Below are positions 56,001 through 64,000 of a stretch of DNA of 64,000 bases, one piece after another. The notes below the pieces were generated by a model. That model was not told the DNA's origin. It saw only the letters and a program-made list of their open reading frames with translations, and made no database searches. Both the position numbers and the translations under genes were made by a program. The stretch spans positions 83,523,501-83,587,500 of the forward strand of contig NC_088915.1 of the NCBI RefSeq assembly GCF_963576675.1, in the 5' to 3' direction. This DNA comes from Euphorbia lathyris (lineage: Eukaryota > Streptophyta > Magnoliopsida > Malpighiales > Euphorbiaceae). The stretch's first letter is position 1; every line of letters begins with the position of its first letter.

Positions 56001-58379
56001 ATTGATCAGATGCTAGAACGGTTAGCAGGGTATGCATTTTATTGCTTCCTTGATGGATATTCGGGGTACAATCAGATTGCAATCCACAGTGAAGATCAAG
56101 AGAAGACAACCTTCACGTGTCCTTATGGGACATATGCCTACAGGCGCATGCCGTTTGGATTGTGCAATGCCCCAGCCACGTTTCAAAGATGCATGATGTC
56201 TATATTTCATGATATGGTGGAGCGGACTGTGGAGATCTTCATGGACGACTTCTCTGTTTATGGAAACTCTTTTGGAAACTGTCTGAACAACCTCGAGGCT
56301 GTGCTTGTGCGATGCAAGGAGACCCACTTAGTCTTGAATTGGGAAAAATGCCACTTTATGGTTACAGGTGGAATCGTTCTCGGGCATAAAATTTCAGAAA
56401 AGGGGATGGAAGTAGATCAAGCTAAGGTGGAAGTGATAGAGAAACTGGCTATTCCAACTAATGTAAAGGATGTGAGAAGTTTCCTTGGACACGCCGGGTT
56501 CTACAGAAGATTTATCAAAGATTTTTCAAAGATCGCGCTATTGTTGTCAGCTTTGCTACATAAAGATGTAGAGTTCTCATTTGATACAAGCTGTCTGAAA
56601 GCTTTTGAATTGTTGAAAGGCAAGCTGATCAACTCGCCCATACTGGCAGGACCCGACTGGGAACAGCTGTTTGAGATGATGTGTGATGCTAGTGATACAT
56701 GTGTGGGAGCTGTTCTTGGGCAGAGGATTGAGAAGAAGTTCAGGCCGATTTATTATGCAAGCAAAACATTAACCGAGACCCAACAGAACTATACCACTAC
56801 CGAGAAGGAGCTCCTGGCAGTAGTGTATGCTTTCGACAAGTTTTGCCCCTATTTGGTTCTGTCAAAAGTCATTGTTCACACAGACCACACCGCGCTACGC
56901 TACTTGTTCATGAAGAAGGATGCAAAGCCAAGAGTGATACGGTGGTTACTCTTGCTGCAAGAGTTCGATCTCGAAATTAAGGATAAGAAGGGAACAAAAA
57001 ATGTAGCAGCTGATCATTTGTCAAGAATTTCTCACCAAGGCCACAAGGAACAACCAGAGATTTTGGAGAATTTTCCCGACGAGCATCTGTATGCCATACA
57101 GCCTACTCCATGGTTTGCAGACATCGCCAATTATCTGGCCAGCTCACTTAAACCTCACAACTTGTCCACTAACCAAAGGAGGAAGTTCTATTCAGAGATA
57201 AAATATTACTTTTGGGAGGACCCCTATCTCTTCAGGCTATGCGCCGATCAAATTATTCATAGGTGCATCTCTCACGAGGAAGGACAGGCTATTCTGAGCC
57301 ATTGTCACGACAGAGAAGCAGGAGGACATCATAGCGCCAGCAGGACTGCAGCCAAAGTACTTCAATCAGGTTTTTTCTGGCCAACACTTTTTAAAGATGC
57401 CAACTTGTTTGTTCGCACTTGCAATGAGTGCCAACGAACAGGCAATATTTCAGCTAGAAATGCCATGCCCCTCAATAACATAGTTGTTTGTGAAATTTTT
57501 GATATATGGGGAATAGATTTCATGGGACCATTCCCTACATCGTTTGGGCATAAATATATCTTAGTAGCGGTCGATTATGTAAGCAAATGGGTTGAAGCAA
57601 TGGCTAGTCCCACCAATGATGCCCGTGTGGTTGTAAAATTCCTGAAAAGGTTGTTTGCCTGATTCGGTGTCCCACGAGCGGTCATTAGTGATCAAGGAAC
57701 CCATTTCTGCAACGTTAAATTTGAGAAGCTAATGGGCAAGCTTGGAGTCTCTCATAGAATTGCCACACCGTACCATCCACAAACTAGTGGACAGGTTGAG
57801 ATTTCAAATCGAGAAATCAAAAGAATTTTAGATAAAACTGTTGGCAATTCTATGAGAAACTGGGCAAACAAGCTTGATGATGCTCTCTAGGCGTATAGGA
57901 CCGCATATAAGACACCCATAGGAATGTCCCTGTTTAGATTATTGTACGACAAGTCTTGTCATTTACCGGTTGAAATGGAACATAGGGCCTTTTGGGCATT
58001 AACTTTCTTGAATTTTGAGCAACTTGCTGTGGGAGACCAAAGAAGACTGCAACTCTGTGACATGGAAGAATTCAGGCTGTTTTCATATGAAAACGCAGTA
58101 AATTACAAAGATAATACCAAGATGTGACACGATAGAAAAATCCAGAAAAAGACATTTCACGAAGGACAGAGAGTTCTTTTGTACAATTCACGACTCAGGA
58201 TGTTCCCTGGAAAGCTAAAATCAAGATGGTCGGGGCCGTATCTGGTAAACAAGGTGTTTGGTCATGGAGCAGTCGAAATTGGAAATGAGGGTCATGAACC
58301 TTTCAAAGTGAACGTGCAAAGATTGAAGCCTTATCTCGAGAATGATCACACAAGGAAGATTGACACAGTCCACTTCTAG
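53019..58379 (+). pseudogene. Athila-like gag-pol, one frame with eight in-frame stops
   Basis: A single reading frame runs from the ATG at 53019 to TAG 58377-58379 with no frameshift seen. It is interrupted by stops at 53109, 53382, 54150, 54159, 54198, 57660, 57888 and 58125. Gag occupies roughly 53019-54270, with a retrotransposon gag domain (RLKLFPFSLRDKAKNW) and zinc knuckle CDFCGGRHFNINC. Pol follows: protease with [11 protein letters not shown] (near 54950), RT (55900-56400) with [10 protein letters not shown], RNase H (56680-57030) with [14 protein letters not shown] and TTTEKELLA, integrase (57230-58379) with the zinc-binding H/C residues, [21 protein letters not shown], and a C-terminal SRWSGPY segment. 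In [10 protein letters not shown] lacks two residues present as LP in the other element. Not able to make a full polyprotein. Confidence 0.92.
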
Positions 58380-59060
58380 GATCCCCCAAGCCAATAGACT
58401 CAAGAACAGGGTGTTCGCTACAAACACCAATTGTAGCACAAGTAACATTACATTTTAAATATTTTACTTTCCCGTTTGTTAAATATTATTTAGCATAGTT
58501 TAGTTAAGATCAATTTTTTGTCATATGATGGTCCGTAAATTCGGTGATTATTATGCAAGCAAAGACGTAAAACTTTTACCCTGCCTTATGGGTCCAGTTT
58601 TACATTTTTACTTGTTCAAAGTAGGAGAAATAAATAAATTTTTGTTGAAGAGAAACCCTTGGGAAACGGGAAGCGAACTGTGGATAGAAAAAGTAAACAT
58701 CCAATCATCTATCGCTTGGTACTATGGATATCCTACTAATGCACCCTTTCTTGGTAAAACCAAAGTGGATAGGGGAATAGTCCATTCAAAATTAGAAAAG
58801 TAACCGTTTGCCAAACCAGGAGTCTCTTCGACTGGACACGCCTTTTTTCCAACCACTAGTACAGGTGGCGTTCAATGGAACGCTATCATAATGACGGTTT
58901 GGCAGCAAGTCGTTCCCTCTTCTCCCTACTTAAATTGACTGACCACTTTACGGACCCTTGTTAACATTTGCTTCACACACATCTATTTCACACTATTCCC
59001 TATATATTTTTTTATGTGATAGTTATCTTTGGGAAACCCTATTTGAGATGCTAGCACAGG
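58380..59060 (+). other. Spacer between integrase and the ATHILA ORF
   Basis: A 92-codon frame is open at 58525-58803, but its product (for example LLPCLMGPVLHFYLF) resembles nothing I know. This is the usual place for an intron or leader of the downstream ORF in Athila elements; a pyrimidine-rich stretch is present but no splice signal was fixed. Confidence 0.4.
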
Positions 59061-60428
59061 ATGAGAACTCGAGGATCAGGGAAGCAGGTTAAAATCGAAG
59101 GCACTAAGAAAGATAAAGGGAAGAGCAAAATGGCTGGCACAAGCGCGGTTGCATTTGTCCCCAACGAGAAATTAGTCAAGAAGCTGTCCCAGTTCAAAGA
59201 CGCCGCCATACAACAATACCATGATGATCTAGATCAACTCGAGTTTGGGCCGATACGAACTGTGTGCTGGGATACATTGAAAAAACTTAAACTTGCTGAA
59301 CGAGTGAGGAAACTCATGGAGGCGGGACATTTCGGGTGCTTCTTTGAGATGACAGAACTAGCGTATAAAGAACTCACCTTGGAGTTTCTTTCAACTTTCA
59401 AACACAATCCCGAGATCACCAACCCTGATGAAGAAGGAAAATTTAGTTTCCGGCTCATGACCCACACTCAACGGCCATCCTTGAACACATTCAACAATCT
59501 CCTAGGAGCGGCGGATGATGACGACTTGGAGTCTGAAGGATATAAGGGGGCGTTCACGGAAACCCCTGATGAGTACCACCCTTCGACTTTCTGGCATTCA
59601 ATCTCGGGCCAACCAAGTTATGATAGTAGTGCATCTAAGGCGTCAGGTATTGAGGACTCAGCTATCAGGTATCTGCATAAACTGGTCTCGGGCACCATTT
59701 TCGCACGAGAAAATGAGGCCACTATCCCTCATGCCGACCTTACCGCACTGTGGAGTATGGTGCAAGGGAAAAGGATGAACCTGGGTTTCTGGTTCGGGGA
59801 GTATATTAATGCGTTTGGCAGGAAGAACTCATCGGTCATATGCTGTGGTAGCATTATGACTCGTATAGCGTCAACCATTGGGGTGTTCAAGCCAGAAGAT
59901 AGGAACCGGCTCACTGTGGTTAACCACCCAGACCAAATAGATTTGAAGAGCCTTTAGAGCATGTTATTCGGAAGGATGGTAAACGGAAAATGGGTCTGGA
60001 TGTCAGACTTTGTGGAGGCAAAAAGGGCTGAAGGAAGGAAGAGGAAGCATGTGCCCGCGGTGTCAGTATCATCCGAGTCGGAACAAATCGAGCAAGCCAA
60101 AGATTTGGGCTTTTACTAGAAGTGTGCGAAGCTCTCCACCGAAGACGTCCTTACCAAGTTCCACGCCCTGTTTGCTCAAAACCAGGCCAATAGAGAAATG
60201 ATATTTGCTCTTGAGCGGAAGTATGCCGAGCAGCAGGAGGAGATTGACATGCTCAAAACTCTCTGTATAGAGGAACAAGGAAAGGAGAGTCCATCTGGTT
60301 TTTCGATCAAAAGTCCGGTAAGAACTAAACTTGAAACACCTGCCAACGCTGCTGCCTCCTCGAAAGGGGATGGCGCTACTGCCGCTATGGATAGAGAGGT
60401 TGATTCCTCTCTTTCCCCTCCCGTCTGA
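59061..60428 (+). pseudogene. ATHILA-type ORF in env position, two in-frame stops
   Basis: Frame from ATG 59061 (MRTRGSGKQVKIEG) to TGA 60426-60428, 455 codons, with TAG at 59955-59957 and 60117-60119. The N-terminus is Lys-rich; the middle (RLMTHTQRPSLNTFNNLLG and nearby) resembles the ATHILA ORF-1 / putative plant transposon protein domain; the end has a coiled-coil-like stretch (NREMIFALERKYAEQQEEID). Proteins at this place have been called env-like because of position; I see no signal peptide or membrane segment, so an envelope role is not supported by this sequence. Confidence 0.75.
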
Positions 60429-61290
60429 TCCTTCAAATGTGTCACTGTCCTAGCATCTGGTAACATTTATCAACCTTCATTTAAATTTTTGCACACTCTG
60501 TGGTTTATCATGCCGATATTGTTTATCTTGCGTGTCTTCTTTTTAACATTGAGGACAATGTTCCATTCTAATTTGGGGGTGGGGATTACAAATTACAATA
60601 TCTGTATGCTTAAACATGATAAAAGCTTGAACAAGTTGTTAGGGTAGTTCAATTGTATTTGTGATCGTTATTGTCCTTAGTAAATATTCTTCGTAAACAT
60701 CCTTCATTATGTTCATTTCCGAGTACATATTCTTGTGTTTTGATTGTTTTGTTTCTGCAGTAATCACTGAACAGACTGTGCTTTGTATGAGTGAAATGTA
60801 TGGTGATACCCTAGTGTTTGATTTGTCTACCCGAATCTTGAAGTTCCACAAATTTTGAAATTTTAAATCAACTTTCACAAGAGGAACCCTTTGCCTCAAT
60901 GCATTGTCCCTAAAAATAGTGTGTTTTAATAATCTTGCTAAGAAGGGAATTGCTTTGAATGATATAGGCTCTTTTGTGGCCGAGTTGAGGAATCTCTCAT
61001 TAAGCTATTTAAATTTTATTCGATCTCCAAATTATATTGGAAATCCATTGATTTGTTAGTTAAGGTGTATAAGCTTTTTGGTACTAATCGCGAGAATTGA
61101 TTTTCTGTGATTTTTCTACTTATTACATGAGTAGTTAGCTATTTTATGTAGTATGGTTTGGGTATTATGGTTAGATCGGAATTAAGAAGTTCATAATTTG
61201 ACACGTATGGGTGCTTGACATGCTACGGATCTAGTATGCTTGGTGTTGGATGGGTTTAATGTGGTTCATTGATGGGTGGTACTACTAGTC
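60429..61290 (+). other. 3' non-coding region of the plus-strand element, with an internal polypurine-like tract
   Basis: 'ttgaggacaatgttccattctaatttgggggtgggg' (60553-60588) resembles the sequence just before the 3' LTR (63733-63767), including the G-run. The rest is AT-rich with no gene. Confidence 0.5.
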
Positions 61291-61860
61291 TGCGGTAGAT
61301 TTTTAGGCATTGTCCATCTGAGTCATTGCATTGGGTTCCACCTCCGGTAACTTTGTACAAAGTTAATTGCGATGCATTGTTTTCTATCCAGACATCTACA
61401 TGAGCTTTCAGATTGGTAGTTCGTGATTCTGTCGGTTTGGTGTCATTATCTATTGCTGGTCCATTAGGGATGGCTTTGTTTGCTTTACACATCGATTTAT
61501 TAGCAATTCTAGCGTCGGTTCGTGTGGTTCGTAATACCATATATTCACTCCATTTTGATTGCATCGTATTCCCTATCTGCAGTTCAACTTTTACGAAGGG
61601 AAGAAATTGTATCTAACTAGATTAGTGTGGTTGTTAATGATATTATGGAAGAGGTATATGCTTTTGCACTAATCGAATTTATTCACGAAAGACGTAAGGA
61701 AACACTGTTGCACATAATCTTGCTGCCTGAGCTATTTTGTTTTCATATTTGAAAATTCTTACTGAAGATTTTCCGTTGTTTGTTTCAGCTTGTATTCAAA
61801 CTGATTCTGGGTTTTTTTTTGTCTTAATGCAATTGGTTTGATTATAAAAAAAACATTAAT
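61291..61860 (+). mobile_element. LINE-like 3' fragment with RNase H domain
   Basis: Plus-strand translation in shifting frames gives WVPPPVTLYKVNCDALF, VVRDSVGLVSLSIAG and, near 61705, VAHNLAA, in the order and spacing of the RVT_3-type RNase H found at the C-terminus of plant LINEs. A short A-rich tail follows at about 61847-61856. Stops and frameshifts are present. It could also be a fragment of a host RVT_3 gene. It sits inside the 3' region of the Athila-like element. Confidence 0.55.
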
Positions 61861-61980
61861 GTATACACTAAATTAATTGAGAAAGAAATTCTTTAAAGAG
61901 TATTTGGCTAACTTCAAACTGATTCAGATTTTTTTAAAAATGACTTTAGTTCTTAATTTAAACTACATGATTAAATTTTA

Positions 61981-62472
61981 GACAAATTTCAAATATAACA
62001 TCTATGGTTTCGTAACATATGGGTATATGTAGGGTTTTTATTGCAAAAAGATGACTGAAGTTTTTGTCGTTAGCAAAACCAATGACCTTTAGGTTATCAC
62101 TATCAATTTGACTGTTGAATAACCTCGAAATAGAAAATTTCAAAAATCAATTTTGTTTAGTTCCATATTTGCATTGGAACCACTTTTTCGGGTTTCCAAA
62201 ATCACTATAAACTTTCTCTCTAAAATTTCATTTGGTTTCTCCTAACCAAACAACAAATAAATGATCTCAAAATGGAAAAGATGAAGAACTAAAGTTTCTT
62301 AGAATATTATTAATTTCTAAAAATTTCTATTTTAAGGTCATCAACGGTCAAATTGACAATGTCAACATAAAAGTCATTAGTTTTGTTAACGAAGAGGAAC
62401 CTCAATCCTTTTTTTGCAATAAAAAAACATAAGCACTCATCTGCAAATCCGAAAAACCATGTAAATTAACCC
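61981..62472. repeat. Mutator-type foldback inside the Athila-like element
   Basis: Left 'acaaatttcaaatataacatctatggtttcg' and right 'cgaaaaaccatgtaaattaaccc' are imperfect inverse. Flanks TAAATTTTA (61972-61980) and TAAAATTTA (62473-62481) agree at eight of nine bases. The core (62140-62360) matches those of the elements at 12678 and 13874. Confidence 0.65.
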
Positions 62473-63767
62473 TAAAATTTATCAATACAATTAACAGAAG
62501 TATCTAAATTACCATAATTATCAATAAAAACACTCATAAAGGAGATTAAAGGTCTATTTGGTTTGGTTGTATGGTTAACTATTGTAGTTAGTTGTTTCCG
62601 AAGCTGTTATGAGCCTGCAATTGCATTCAAATATGCATTGATATTTTTTTTTGAGTGGGCCAACACTCACTATCTTTAGGGAGAATTTGCTTGGGTATGC
62701 CCTGTTAAAATGGAAATTCTTTTTGACAAACATAGGAGGAGAAAGGCATTTAGATCCCAAATTCACTACACAAAAAGCCTACCTGTGCAATGACACTCAC
62801 ACTTTTAGGATAACCAACTTGAGCCTTAGCCTGTTCTTTCTTAAACACACCACACAAGAAACCCATGCCTTTCACTGTTATCCCAGAATACCTTGAATCT
62901 GTCTCATGCCTAAAAACAAGCTGTTGTAGTTAAATACATTGTCAAGAAAGTATGAGTGTATGAAGATAAAATTGCTAAAATAATGACATTTGAGGGAGGA
63001 TGCTGAAGTAAGGATAAATAAAAACTCTGTGAATAAAGTATTTATTTCTGGACACTTGTTCATATCTTGAGCCGGAAATAAAATGTTTGATGGTTGTCTT
63101 TTGTGTGTTTAAAAGAATAGTCTGGCCAAACTTATGAAACAGGCCGTGTAGAGTGCTTAGGTTAAGAACAAGAATTACTCATGTGTTGAGAACTGGGTGC
63201 ATTTAAATATCGTTGCATGTAGACAGAATTCTTACACCTGAAATAGCTACTCACTTCCATACCTTAGCCTTAGCCTAACATTACAACCTATGTCAAGACC
63301 TTTGGACTATGTTTGAAAAAAATGTTGATCCATAGATACAGGACCAAAAAGCAAACTCACACCCTAAGGGTGTATTTTACCGAGCTAAGGAGTGAAGTTG
63401 CATTCCTTTCCCCTATGGCAAACAAGTGCCATACGAGAGCGAGTGAAAAATTCCATTCCTTGGTGAGGCACAACAGGCAAACAGGTTGTTCCTGTGAAAA
63501 TTGAGGTCTAATTTTAAGCTTTAAGGAATTTCTCGAGCAGGGTACACAATCTTGCACTAGTATAACCTCATCAAAAGATCATAACTTGCACATATTCTGT
63601 CAATATCTCCTCAGAGCAAAATGATTACTATAATCTTCTCAGTTCTCTGAAACATTCAAAAATCATGTTTCCGTATTCTTTCATTCCTAACTCTTTTTCC
63701 TTTGGATTAACTTGCTTTCTATCTGTTGTTTACTTGAGGACAAGCAAAGATTCAATTTGGGGGTATT
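62473..63767 (+). other. Rest of the 3' non-coding region and the polypurine tract
   Basis: No convincing ORF. It ends with 'cttgaggacaagcaaagattcaatttgggggtattt' directly before the LTR start TGTTAGGC; the G-rich part (63758-63763) is the likely polypurine tract. Confidence 0.6.
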
Positions 63768-64000
63768 TGTTAGGCATGAAATTGACTACATTTTAACGTA
63801 CTAATTATAATAAATTAAGGGTGTTTGTTGTGTTTTATTGCAAGAAGGAAGGTCTTATAGGTGCTTTTGTGCAGATAAGGAAAGTTTAAGCCGAACAGAC
63901 TAGAAGCAGCCTGTTTCGCACATACCAAGAGGAGATTGAGCCATTCTTTGATCCAGCGGTCAAACGCCGGAACTTCTGATGATGGACATCGACAGGACGG
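63768..64000 (+). repeat. 3' LTR of the plus-strand Athila-like element, first 233 bp
   Basis: Matches the start of the 5' LTR (51636 onward) with about six differences, then leaves the window. Confidence 0.92.

Larger units (their letters stand above)
51636..64000 (+). mobile_element. Athila-like Ty3/gypsy element with ATHILA ORF, cut by the window end
   Basis: 5' LTR 51636-52897, tRNA-Asp primer site, gag-pol frame 53019-58379, ATHILA-type ORF 59061-60428, a long 3' non-coding region, polypurine tract and the first 233 bp of the 3' LTR (63768 onward). Its left flank is GCATT (51631-51635), which should recur after the 3' LTR outside the window. About 13.4 kb in full if both LTRs are equal. 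It is related to the element at 38700 through its LTR end and coding region but has the extra ORF. LTRs differ at about six of 233 comparable positions. Confidence 0.92.

Noticed and set aside
59061..60428. True envelope gene
   Set aside because: Only the position suggests it; no signal peptide, membrane segment or cleavage motif is visible in the frame.
61256..61564. 102-codon minus-strand ORF
   Set aside because: It is the antisense of the better explained RNase H remnant on the plus strand.

Overview
The window looks like nuclear DNA of a flowering plant, most likely a eudicot. It is strongly AT-rich, host genes have GT-AG introns, and most of the sequence is plant-type mobile DNA: Ty1/copia and Athila-like Ty3/gypsy LTR retrotransposons, solo LTRs, a LINE fragment and many short foldback DNA transposons with readable target-site duplications (TSDs). 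I cannot name the species.

Host genes are few. (1) The 3' end of an unrecognised gene with a Lys/Ser-rich C-terminus (exons 723-859 and 5439-5641). (2) An intact NDR1/HIN1-like (LEA_2) membrane protein gene at 27809-28408. (3) A seven-exon gene at 31858-34539 coding for a 235-residue DUF3615-like protein; its first four exons look like tandem copies of one small basic exon.

A segment from the last exon of gene (1) to part-way into gene (2) has been tandemly duplicated. Copy A is about 5396-14990 and copy B about 19590-27900. The junction near 19515 leaves a truncated LEA_2 pseudogene joined to an orphan last exon of gene (1). A young copia element (15037-19461, LTRs differing at 2 of 260 positions, open polyprotein frame) then landed inside the LEA_2 pseudogene. 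The two copies have since collected different DNA transposons, so each often gives the empty site for an insertion in the other.

From 34.5 to 38.2 kb there is a decayed, locally duplicated Ty3/gypsy (chromovirus-like) pol fragment. A complete but decayed Athila-like element on the minus strand follows (38700-51106, TSD ACTAT). It is interrupted by two solo LTRs, each with its own 5-bp TSD: one in the integrase region (41371-42967) and one in gag (46997-48817). A second Athila-like element on the plus strand starts at 51636 and runs past the window end. It keeps one gag-pol reading frame broken by eight in-frame stops, plus an ATHILA-type (env-position) ORF with two more. All ten stops fit C-to-T/G-to-A change.

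No tRNA, rRNA, CRISPR or bacterial-type features were seen. No clearly new biochemical system was found. The most unusual observations are the exon-duplication array in the DUF3615-like gene, the cluster of foldback elements with 9-bp TSDs (some sharing a core behind different arms), and the tandem-duplication/TE-insertion history.
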